A stretch of DNA of 21,634 bases, taken from positions 1 through 21,634 of IMG/VR virus record IMGVR_UViG_3300032163_000117; one strand, given 5' to 3'. Under the pieces are notes generated by a model. It searched no databases and was not told where the DNA came from. It was given only the letters and a program-made list of their open reading frames with translations. The translations under genes and the position numbers were made by a program. Position 1 is the first letter of the stretch, and the number at the start of each line of letters is the position of its first letter. This stretch comes from a virus. Shown here in pieces: positions 6,192 to 12,332 of the stretch.

Positions 6192-6415
6192 GCGATTCGG
6201 AAACCACCGTTCAGCAGGACATTTCGGGGGCTCTCGCTGATGCCATGATGCAGGCGGGGAAGGCAACGGCAATCGTCATATCAATGGCCATGGGAGATGG
6301 AAGTATCTGGAACTTTTCCGCAGGTTCACTGATTGAGAAGTTGGGACTTGTAAAGGCATTCGAGTTTCGTTCCGCTGAACTGTGGGGAAAAAGCGAAGAG
6401 CCACTAGATGAGTGA
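6188..6415 (+). CDS. Hypothetical protein upstream of the portal (75 residues)
   Basis: This 75-residue protein starts at GTG 6188 in a GTGA overlap with the previous gene; GGAGG (6172-6176) is rather far upstream. It has an alanine-rich segment with alternating hydrophobics (ALADAMMQAGKATAIVISMA, about 15-34) followed by GDGSIWNFSAG, and a charged end. The middle could be an amphipathic helix or beta element; a true membrane span is doubtful. It overlaps the portal gene by 8 bases. The function is unknown. Confidence 0.65.
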   Translation: MSDSETTVQQDISGALADAMMQAGKATAIVISMAMGDGSIWNFSAGSLIEKLGLVKAFEFRSAELWGKSEEPLDE

Positions 6416-8114
6416 AGTTCTCGACGTTCTTGACGAATACTCCACCCTTGTACAGATCAGAAAACCCTTTGAGGCCGTCTGGGACGATATTGACGCGAAT
6501 CTGCTTCCAAACGTAGCCCGCCTTGCTGAGTCCTCCTCACGTCAAACCGAGCAGGGCCAGAAACGAGATGAAAAAATCATCGACGGGACACCGCGTTCGG
6601 CGCTCAGTACGTTCCAGGCGGGCCTCATGGGGCGTCTGATGTCCAACACGAACGACTGGCTGGCTGTGGAGACGCCCGACGAAGATATGGCCGACGACCG
6701 AGACATCCGGATGTGGCTTTCCAAGGTCAACCAAGTCATATTCTCCCTGATCAACCGTTCCACCTTTTATCCCATGGTCTACCAACTTTTCGGCGTGGCT
6801 GGAGGGATGGGGTCGGGTGGCGTGTACCGATACTTCGATAAGCAAGAAGGCAAGGAAGTCTTCTCCTGCCGCAACCCGTGGGAGATGTTCTACTCCGACG
6901 GCCCGGACGGGGAACTGGACACCGTGTTCCGCCTCACCATCATGACCGCCAAGACAATGGTACAGGCGTTTGAGAATGACACGCTGGATGCCGAGGTGAT
7001 CCGGATGGCCGGTTCCAATACCGAGAAGCACAACGATGTCCGGCTCATCCATGCCGTGAAACCGAATCCTGACTACGATCCGCGCAAACGAGACACTAAG
7101 GCGAAGAAGTACGTTTCCTACTACGTGGATCTCGACCACGAAAATCTCGTGCGCAAGGGTGGTTACTCGGTGATGCCCTATTCGGCCTGGCGCATCGAGA
7201 AGGAAGTCAACGAGGACTACGGGCGCGGCCCTGGCTGGCGAGCTCTGGCCGACATCAAGGGTCTCTATGCCTACGCCAAGACCGACATCACCGGCGCGCA
7301 AATGCAAGTCAACCCTCCGTTGGATATACCACGCGAGCAAGAGGGCAAGGTCCAGTGGCGCCCAGGCGGACGGAACTACTTCGACGAGGTGGGGCGAACC
7401 GCGAAACCCGCCGAGACGAGAATCGACCTGAAGGCCGGTCTTGAACGCGAGCAGCACAAGCAGCAGATTATCGAGCGCCATTTTATGGTTCCTTTTTTCA
7501 CCGCCATGCAACAGATTGGGGGGATGGACAGGGAGCGCACCGCCTACGAGGTCCGCCAGATCGAACAGGAGATGGCTATTCTTCTTGGACCCTACGCGAT
7601 GGGCTTCCAAGTTCAGTTCATGGATTCCATCGTGGAGGGGATATTCAACGATGCCGCGGATAACGGGTTGATCCCTCCACCACCGCCGCAACTCGTCCAG
7701 AGCCTAAACGGACGTAAACTGGAGATTTCCTACTCCGGTCCCTTGGCGCAAGCGCAGAAGAACTTCTTCAACTCGGAGCCGTACAGGAAAACCATTCAAG
7801 ACATCCAGGCGATGATGGGCGTGGATCCCACGGGCCAGCATCTACCGTCTCAGATCATGGACATACCTGATTGGGACCGTTTCCTGAAAGAACTTGCTCA
7901 GGGAAATGGTCTGCCTATCGAATCGCTTCTGGAGGACAAGACTTTCAAGCAGATTCGCAAGCAGCGCGCCGATGCCATTCAGAAACAGCAGCAACTTGAT
8001 GCGATTCAGAAGATGGGCGGGATGCAAGGTCTCAACCAGCCGGCGCAACCGGGGAGTGTAGCTGATGCGATGGCTAAGCAAAATCAGGGCCAGCCTGTTG
8101 CGTCGGGACAGTAG
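6408..8114 (+). CDS. Portal protein (podovirus head-tail connector)
   Basis: This 568-residue protein looks like the podoviral head-to-tail connecting portal family (PF12236). Family-like segments include the N-terminal helical part with TPRSALSTFQAGLMGRLMS, then LFGVAGGMGSGGVYRY, the CRNPWEMFYSDGPDGELDTV strand region, and the late stem/clip part with ERTAYEVRQIEQEMAILLGP. The C-terminal 60 residues are Gln-rich (KQRADAIQKQQQLDAIQKM), a likely helical barrel or crown. Twelve copies would form the DNA channel to which terminase and tail dock. ATG 6408 overlaps the upstream stop, and the SD is weak (GAAGAG), so coupling is likely. Length is normal for the family. Confidence 0.9.
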   Translation: MSEVLDVLDEYSTLVQIRKPFEAVWDDIDANLLPNVARLAESSSRQTEQGQKRDEKIIDGTPRSALSTFQAGLMGRLMSNTNDWLAVETPDEDMADDRDIRMWLSKVNQVIFSLINRSTFYPMVYQLFGVAGGMGSGGVYRYFDKQEGKEVFSCRNPWEMFYSDGPDGELDTVFRLTIMTAKTMVQAFENDTLDAEVIRMAGSNTEKHNDVRLIHAVKPNPDYDPRKRDTKAKKYVSYYVDLDHENLVRKGGYSVMPYSAWRIEKEVNEDYGRGPGWRALADIKGLYAYAKTDITGAQMQVNPPLDIPREQEGKVQWRPGGRNYFDEVGRTAKPAETRIDLKAGLEREQHKQQIIERHFMVPFFTAMQQIGGMDRERTAYEVRQIEQEMAILLGPYAMGFQVQFMDSIVEGIFNDAADNGLIPPPPPQLVQSLNGRKLEISYSGPLAQAQKNFFNSEPYRKTIQDIQAMMGVDPTGQHLPSQIMDIPDWDRFLKELAQGNGLPIESLLEDKTFKQIRKQRADAIQKQQQLDAIQKMGGMQGLNQPAQPGSVADAMAKQNQGQPVASGQ

Positions 8115-8361
8115 ACCTAGGGAAACGATCCTTGCCTATCGCAAGGTCTACAGCGATCCTCAGTTCGGCCTCTGGGCCTTTGCGCGGTTACTGGAGTCTG
8201 GCGGCTTGTTCAAGCGCATCGATACCGAGGAACAGCGGGCGGCCCACAACGTCGTGGTGACCATGTTGGAGAACATGGGAATCCCGCAGGGTTTGAACTA
8301 CGACGAACTGGCGCGACTAGTTTTCAACCTCACAATACCGCCGGAAGCCGTTGACGGGTAA
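8065..8361 (+). CDS. Bbp19-like small phage protein
   Basis: This is a 98-residue protein whose core (AYRKVYSDPQFGLWAFARLL, then later AAHNVVVTMLENMGI) resembles the Bbp19-like proteins encoded just after the portal in BPP-1-type phages, of unknown function. ATG 8065 has GGGGAG (8051-8056) at good distance. This implies a 50-base overlap with the portal gene in another frame; a later TTG (8098) would shorten the overlap but has no SD. The N-terminus (RWLSKIRASLLRRDSRPR) is strongly basic. The family match is from pattern memory and is moderate. Confidence 0.65.
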   Translation: MRWLSKIRASLLRRDSRPRETILAYRKVYSDPQFGLWAFARLLESGGLFKRIDTEEQRAAHNVVVTMLENMGIPQGLNYDELARLVFNLTIPPEAVDG

Positions 8362-8412
8362 CGGCGGCGGAAACGCCTACAGTATACTTGGTCTTAGTTA
8401 ACAGGAGGTTCT
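8362..8412 (+). promoter_or_regulatory. Scaffold gene leader with strong SD and TATACT box
   Basis: This is one of the few intergenic gaps. It ends with AGGAGG (8403-8408) four bases before the scaffold ATG. It contains a small inverted repeat GGCG...CGCC (within 8361-8377) and TATACT at 8383-8388, which resembles a -10 box. The only -35-like element, TTGACG at 8351-8356, is 26 bases away, too far for a standard sigma-70 promoter. The SD is firm; the promoter is doubtful. Confidence 0.3.
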
Positions 8413-9159
8413 ATGGCAGAAACTGACCCGGCGGTTGCAATTGTGACCGGCAGTCCCGACAATCACAAGGAAGCCGCACCGGAAAATCAGGCAAGCCCGT
8501 CTGACTGGGCAAAAGACTTCGACGAAGGTCTGAAGAAGAAGGTGGAGAAGTTCAAGTCTCCCGCAGACCTCGCAAAAGGATACGCCGAGCTTGAAGCGTA
8601 CTCTTCGAAGACCTTCCAGGACATGACAGACTCCGAGAAAGAGAAGTATCTCAAGCGGCTCGCACTTCCCGAGAAGCCGGAAGACTACGAACTTTCCACC
8701 ATCACCCTGCCCGATGGCGTTCCCAAGGAAGCCACGGCGGACGCGGAGTTCAAGGCGTTCGTGCACTCCCTGAAACTGACCAAGGATCAGGCAAGGGGGT
8801 TGCATGAATGGGCCATGAAACGGGCGTCCAATGGGATCATCGCGCAGAGGGCAGCTGCCAAGAAGCAGACCGAGGATCGGGAAACCGCACTTCGTTCTTC
8901 ATGGGGCACCTCGCACGATGCGAACCAGGCGGCCGTGGAGAAGGTCATCGCGTTGGGCGGTGAAGAGTTCGTGAAGTACATGAACAGCGGACCGGGCAAG
9001 GAAGCCGTGGTCAGACAGGGCTTGTATGCGATCAGTAAACAGTTCGCGGATGAGACCCTTGTGTCGGGGCGCGTGAAGGTTGGGGCGGCGAAGACCGAGA
9101 ACAGACCGGGGTTTGTTTTCGATACCTCGAAGTCCCCCGAGCTCGCTCAGACAAGTTGA
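8413..9159 (+). CDS. Capsid scaffolding protein
   Basis: This is a 248-residue, highly charged, mostly helical protein directly upstream of the major capsid gene, the usual place and composition of a scaffolding protein. Segments such as ALPEKPEDYEL (about 95) and SLKLTKDQARGLHEWAMKRA (about 118-137) are typical of phage scaffold proteins, and the Ala/Lys/Glu-rich helices around 135-190 fit an elongated assembly core. It would template procapsid assembly and then leave or be degraded; no protease domain is seen. ATG 8413 is set by AGGAGG just upstream. The identity rests on composition, position and family-like segments. Confidence 0.8.
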   Translation: MAETDPAVAIVTGSPDNHKEAAPENQASPSDWAKDFDEGLKKKVEKFKSPADLAKGYAELEAYSSKTFQDMTDSEKEKYLKRLALPEKPEDYELSTITLPDGVPKEATADAEFKAFVHSLKLTKDQARGLHEWAMKRASNGIIAQRAAAKKQTEDRETALRSSWGTSHDANQAAVEKVIALGGEEFVKYMNSGPGKEAVVRQGLYAISKQFADETLVSGRVKVGAAKTENRPGFVFDTSKSPELAQTS

Positions 9160-9161
9160 GG

Positions 9162-9206
9162 ACCGAAGCGAGGGCAATCTCTTAGGAGACCGAGCGAAGG
9201 GCAATC
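9162..9206 (+). repeat. Imperfect direct repeat in the major capsid leader
   Basis: Two near-identical 18-base units lie 27 bases apart, ACCGAAGCGAGGGCAATC (9162-9179) and ACCGAGCGAAGGGCAATC (9189-9206), in the 87-base gap before the major capsid gene. GGAGA (9185-9189) and TCTCC (9208-9212) could pair around the second copy. The capsid SD AAGGAG (9236-9241) follows. No clear promoter boxes are seen. The repeat may be a regulatory or RNA-structure element of the most highly expressed gene. Confidence 0.5.
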
Positions 9207-9246
9207 CTCTCCAGCGTCAACCATGTCCGGCTGACAAGGAGAAGGA

Positions 9247-10272
9247 ATGGCTACACTTCAGAACAATGGGCTTGGCCTTGTAGAAATCGCCAAGCGTACC
9301 AACAACGGGGTCGTACTGACGATATCCGAGGTTCTCTCCCGCGTGGACGAGATCCTCATGGATATCCCATACGTACCCTGTAACCAGGTCGGTGCCTACG
9401 TGCACAGCCGCCGAACCACGCTTCCCTCTGGAACGTGGAGGATCATCGGGACTGGTGCCAGCACCGAAATGTCACATACCAAGCAGGTCGTCGAGAACGT
9501 CGGCACCCTGGAATCCTGGGCGGAGGTTGACGAACTCACCCTCCTGTCCATGCTCGGGGATAAACAGGTATTCCTCAACACGGAGTTTATTTCCTTCATC
9601 GAGGGGCTTGGCCAGACGCTCACGACCGCGCTGGTCTCAGCGGATACCCAGTTGAATCCCGAGCAGTTCGACGGGTTGCAGATCCGGCTCAATGCACTGG
9701 GAACCTACGTTCTCGGCTGCGGAGGATCGGGCGGCGATACCACGTCGATCTACGGGATCCAGTGGGGCGCGAACAGGGTCCACGGGATCTACCAGCCGCT
9801 CGTCCACCAGCCCAACGTCAATGCGTCTGTAGGTGTTGACTACAAGGGCAAGGCGACCGTGGAGGATGGGTCCTCAACGAGCCCGACGCGCAGGGATGTC
9901 TACCAGGCGAAGTTCCAGGCCAGCATGGGACTCTGCAACTGGGACGACAGAAACCTCATCCGTCTTACGAACATCGAGGATGATCCTTCGGGTGCCAACA
10001 TCATCGAGCCGGATCTTCTGGTCCAGCTCATGAGACTCGGCAAGAAGGGGCAGGGGACCGGAGGGGACCAGATCTTCGGGATCACGAGTTACCCGGAATG
10101 GATGCTGTACGCGCATTCCATTGCACTCACTCAGATGGACATCTTGGCCATGGACAAAGGCAACGTGCTCTACACCCCGGGGCAATTGTGGGGAGAACCG
10201 GTGTCGATGTTCCGAGGGGCTCCCATCCGTCAGCTCGACGCCATCGGTAAGACCGATACGGTAGTGGCGTAA
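9247..10272 (+). CDS. Major capsid protein (BPP-1-like)
   Basis: This is a 341-residue protein resembling the major capsid proteins of BPP-1-type podophages (HK97-fold shell). Typical segments are LTISEVLSRVDEILMDIPYV (24-43) near the start, RTTLPSGTWRIIGTGAS, the VENVGTLESWAEVDELTLL strand, the NPEQFDGLQIRLNALG loop, GGSGGDTTSIYGIQWG, and HGIYQPL. Hundreds of copies would build the icosahedral shell. ATG 9247 follows AAGGAG (9236-9241). It lies between scaffold and cement genes, the expected order. Length fits the family (about 330-350). No Ig-like insertion or protease is present. Confidence 0.9.
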   Translation: MATLQNNGLGLVEIAKRTNNGVVLTISEVLSRVDEILMDIPYVPCNQVGAYVHSRRTTLPSGTWRIIGTGASTEMSHTKQVVENVGTLESWAEVDELTLLSMLGDKQVFLNTEFISFIEGLGQTLTTALVSADTQLNPEQFDGLQIRLNALGTYVLGCGGSGGDTTSIYGIQWGANRVHGIYQPLVHQPNVNASVGVDYKGKATVEDGSSTSPTRRDVYQAKFQASMGLCNWDDRNLIRLTNIEDDPSGANIIEPDLLVQLMRLGKKGQGTGGDQIFGITSYPEWMLYAHSIALTQMDILAMDKGNVLYTPGQLWGEPVSMFRGAPIRQLDAIGKTDTVVA

Positions 10273-10288
10273 GGAAAGGAGGAAAAAG

Positions 10289-10702
10289 ATGATAACCGAA
10301 AAGGCTCTTATCCTTTCTGACGCTCAGGCAATCACCACGTCAAGCACCACGAACAGCACCAACACGATCGATCTTGAGTTCGCAACCCCGAATATCGGAG
10401 GGGGGACGCCTCTGTGGCTCATCTGCAGGGTCAACACGCTGTTCGTCGAAGTGACGAGCGGCTCAGAGACCTTTGACGCACAGTTGCAGAACTCCGCAAC
10501 CTCGGGCGGCACTTACGTCAAGATCGCGCAGGGGTACGGCTTCTCAGGCCGGGAAGTTGTGAAGGGACTCGACCTTCTGACGATCCCGCTTCCTGCGGAC
10601 TGTCTGCGGTACCTGAAGGTGGTCTACACGACCACGACAGGCTCCGGGTGGTCAGCGGGCAAGGTGGACTGCTTCATCGCATCCACGGCGCCGAAGAACT
10701 AG
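10289..10702 (+). CDS. Bbp16-like capsid cement protein
   Basis: This 137-residue beta-rich protein resembles the Bbp16 family of capsid cement proteins: start KALILSDAQAITTSSTTNST, then IDL, a central TPLWLICRVNTLF...SGSETFDAQLQNSAT and the RYLKVVYTTTTGSGWSAGKV ending. Cement trimers sit on the capsid surface and stabilise it. It follows the capsid gene closely with an excellent SD (AAAGGAGG, 10275-10282), so it is likely made at capsid-like levels. A strong hairpin follows its stop. The family assignment is by motif and position. Confidence 0.8.
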   Translation: MITEKALILSDAQAITTSSTTNSTNTIDLEFATPNIGGGTPLWLICRVNTLFVEVTSGSETFDAQLQNSATSGGTYVKIAQGYGFSGREVVKGLDLLTIPLPADCLRYLKVVYTTTTGSGWSAGKVDCFIASTAPKN

Positions 10703-10710
10703 TCTCAAGC

Positions 10711-10733
10711 GGGGGGAGTTCAGGACTCCCCCC
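10711..10733 (+). terminator. Strong hairpin after the capsid-cement genes, no T-run
   Basis: GGGGGGAGT (10711-10719) and ACTCCCCCC (10725-10733) form a perfect 9-bp, very GC-rich stem with a 5-base loop. It lies eight bases after the cement stop and just before the SD of the next gene (AAGGGGG, 10734-10740). It lacks the T-run of an intrinsic terminator, so it may stabilise the 3' end of the capsid mRNA, attenuate readthrough or modulate translation of the next gene. Confidence 0.5.
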
Positions 10734-10744
10734 AAGGGGGATAG

Positions 10745-11023
10745 ATGAACACAGTACGGGACCGACTCGGCCAGCATGGATCTGACGTTGTTACGACCAC
10801 GGTCGCTCAGACGGTAGCGGCTGGCAACGTATGGTTTGCCATACAGGGCATGTGGTCGGTGACGGTGTTTGCCACGCTGACAGTGCTCGGCGTCAATTCA
10901 CTTACGGGGACAACGGCATCAACGGCGTTGTTCGTCAATTCGGTGATTTACGGAGCTTTCACAAACTTCACCCTAACATCGGGTGCCGTGCGTTGCTATC
11001 GAACGATAGCGACGAGCGGTTAG
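10745..11023 (+). CDS. Small beta-rich structural protein (92 residues)
   Basis: This 92-residue protein has low charge and is rich in Thr, Val, Ala and Gly (VAAGNVWFAIQGMWSVTVFA, then TLTVLGVNSLTG and SVIYGAFTNFTLTSG). It resembles small beta-sandwich virion proteins that follow capsid or cement genes in many phages, whose sequences run ...GxIYGxFTxxTLTSGxV.... ATG 10745 follows AAGGGGG closely. It is likely a minor head-surface or decoration protein; the exact function is unknown. A strong hairpin precedes its SD. Confidence 0.65.
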   Translation: MNTVRDRLGQHGSDVVTTTVAQTVAAGNVWFAIQGMWSVTVFATLTVLGVNSLTGTTASTALFVNSVIYGAFTNFTLTSGAVRCYRTIATSG

Positions 11024-11052
11024 GCCAAGGTCCTTAAGGAGGGACGAAACGA

Positions 11053-11286
11053 ATGAAAAGCACGTTCAATTCCAGCAATCAGTTCTGGACGGAGATCGCG
11101 GCAAGCGCCGGGCTCATCGGGAGTCTGGCTGTCACGTCTTCGTGTCTCACCACGAGCGAAGTCAGTCTTGCCAAGTGGATCAACGATTTCGGTGTAGCCA
11201 ACAGCTACTGGAGGCCACACATGATCAACGAGTTCCTTGTCCTGCTGGACAAGGTCCTGCGGCGCTATCCGGCGACCACGGACTGA
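11053..11286 (+). CDS. Hypothetical protein (77 residues)
   Basis: This is a 77-residue protein of unknown family. It has a mildly hydrophobic stretch AASAGLIGSLAVTSSC (about 16-31) and a C-terminal helix with NEFLVLLDKVLRRYP. The start resembles a lipoprotein signal but the residues before the Cys (VTSS) do not fit a lipobox, and the N-terminus lacks the usual basic charge. ATG 11053 has an excellent AAGGAGGG (11036-11043). Its position among head and tail genes suggests a virion or assembly role. Confidence 0.65.
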   Translation: MKSTFNSSNQFWTEIAASAGLIGSLAVTSSCLTTSEVSLAKWINDFGVANSYWRPHMINEFLVLLDKVLRRYPATTD

Positions 11287-11322
11287 AAGGAGTGGGGCCG
11301 GCGTTTAGCCGGCCCTTTCATG
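11286..11322 (+). promoter_or_regulatory. Hairpin between SD and start codon (SD-bridging structure)
   Basis: AAAGGAG (11286-11292) is a strong SD but lies 27 bases before the ATG at 11320. Between them GGGCCGGC (11295-11302) and GCCGGCCC (11308-11315) form a perfect 8-bp GC stem with loop GTTTA. With the stem folded, SD and ATG are separated by only six unpaired bases (TG and TTTC), the normal distance. Bridged SDs of this kind are known in phage T4 (genes 38 and 25). The hairpin followed by TTTC could also act as a weak terminator for the upstream gene. Confidence 0.6.
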
Positions 11323-11511
11323 AAGTGGAGAATTGTCGAGTATCAACCGGAACGCTACCGGGCCGAACGGAAGATTGTTTTCTGGTGGAGACTGAAGTTG
11401 ATGTTCTCTGAAATCGACGATGCAGAGGATCATATCCGATACATCATCTGGAATGACAAGAGGAAAAAGAAGCTGAAGAGGTTCCGGGCCCGCGAGGTGT
11501 TACAACCATGA
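11320..11511 (+). CDS. Hypothetical protein behind the bridged SD (63 residues)
   Basis: This 63-residue, strongly basic and aromatic protein (MKWRIVEYQPERYRAERKIV, then FWWRLKLMFSEIDDAEDHIR and a KRKKKLKRFRAREV end) resembles short phage proteins with a W-x-V beta start and an aspartate/glutamate-containing helix, of unknown function. The only SD is the one brought near by the hairpin at 11295-11315. Its stop overlaps the adaptor ATG as ATGA (11508-11511). Good codon composition and the coupled junction support it as real. Confidence 0.65.
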   Translation: MKWRIVEYQPERYRAERKIVFWWRLKLMFSEIDDAEDHIRYIIWNDKRKKKLKRFRAREVLQP

Positions 11512-12332
11512 GTACGGCAAGCATCACGGCAAATGTCGATATAGCCAACCTTGCTCTTTCGAGGTTGGGAGAGCCCGCTATCTCTACGCTGACTGAAGTT
11601 TCCAGGGACGCGACTGCATGCAATCAATTGTTCGCGCAGAACCGCGACTACTGCCTCATGCTGGCGGACTGGGACTGTCTCTTGCAGCGTTCTACACTCA
11701 CGAGGGCGGGCAAGACTGCCATCTCCGGGATCACGGCGGCCAACCCCCCGCATGTCACGGCCACGGGACACCTCTTCATCGCTAACGAACTAGTGAGCGT
11801 GGAAAGCGTCACCGGCATGTCGCAGATCAACGACAACCTATACCGCGTGTTCGCCATCGGCACCAACTCTCTCACGCTCTACAACACGGACGGTACTTCA
11901 CTGGACGCATCGGGCTACACCGCATGGACCTCCGGGGGCTATGTCTATCGAAGCTCGGGCAACTGGGCGTTCGCTTACGACCTTCCTACCGACTGTATCC
12001 GCGTGGCGGCCATCATGAATGAGATCGGAAAACTTCAGCCCAAGTACTCGTGGACGAAGGAACGGAACTTCATCTACACGGACATCGAGAATGCCGGGGT
12101 GAAGTACGTGAAGCAGACGACCGACCCGACACTCTTTGAAGCGGATCTCGTAGAAGTCATGTCCGCTCGTCTGTCGTGGCTGGTGTCCATGAGGATCCAT
12201 TCTGACAAGGCGCTCAGGACCCAGGTCTACAACGAGATGAACCAAGCGATCCAGAGAGCCCGCATGACGAACTCTCAAGGCGAGGGAGACGACGGGGCGC
12301 CAGAGGATTTGTGGGTGGACGCACAGAGATGA
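11508..12332 (+). CDS. Head-to-tail adaptor protein with inserted FCCH-like domain
   Basis: This is a 274-residue protein. The N-terminal helices (DIANLALSRLGEP, 11-23; DATACNQLFAQNRDYCL, 34-50; then ADWDCL) and the C-terminal helices (DPTLFEADLVEVMSARLSWL and following) are those of podoviral adaptor proteins (T7 gp11 / P22 gp4 type), which ring the portal exit and seat the nozzle. Between them, about residues 72-147, sits a beta-rich insertion (NPPHVTATGHLF..., then TSGGYVY) like the FCCH domain first named in ubiquitin-activating enzymes. This insert is common in phage structural proteins and implies no enzyme. GAGGTG (11494-11499) precedes ATG 11508. Its stop overlaps the nozzle ATG. Confidence 0.82.
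   Translation: MSTASITANVDIANLALSRLGEPAISTLTEVSRDATACNQLFAQNRDYCLMLADWDCLLQRSTLTRAGKTAISGITAANPPHVTATGHLFIANELVSVESVTGMSQINDNLYRVFAIGTNSLTLYNTDGTSLDASGYTAWTSGGYVYRSSGNWAFAYDLPTDCIRVAAIMNEIGKLQPKYSWTKERNFIYTDIENAGVKYVKQTTDPTLFEADLVEVMSARLSWLVSMRIHSDKALRTQVYNEMNQAIQRARMTNSQGEGDDGAPEDLWVDAQR

Noticed and set aside
6537-7691. A 384-codon open frame on the minus strand across the portal gene
   Set aside because: It mirrors the portal codons, its His/Val/Leu-rich translation is typical of an antisense shadow, it resembles no family and has no SD context; the plus-strand portal is clear.
8351-8388. TTGACG and TATACT as a sigma-70 promoter for the scaffold gene
   Set aside because: The spacing is 26 bases instead of about 17; kept only as a weak element in the leader entry.
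11053-11145. Lipoprotein signal in the 77-residue protein
   Set aside because: The residues before the cysteine (VTSS) do not form a lipobox and there is no basic N-terminal region.
11721-11950. Ubiquitin-activating-enzyme function for the adaptor insert
   Set aside because: Only the beta-barrel FCCH-like block is present; no adenylation or catalytic cysteine domain exists, and the context is a phage adaptor.
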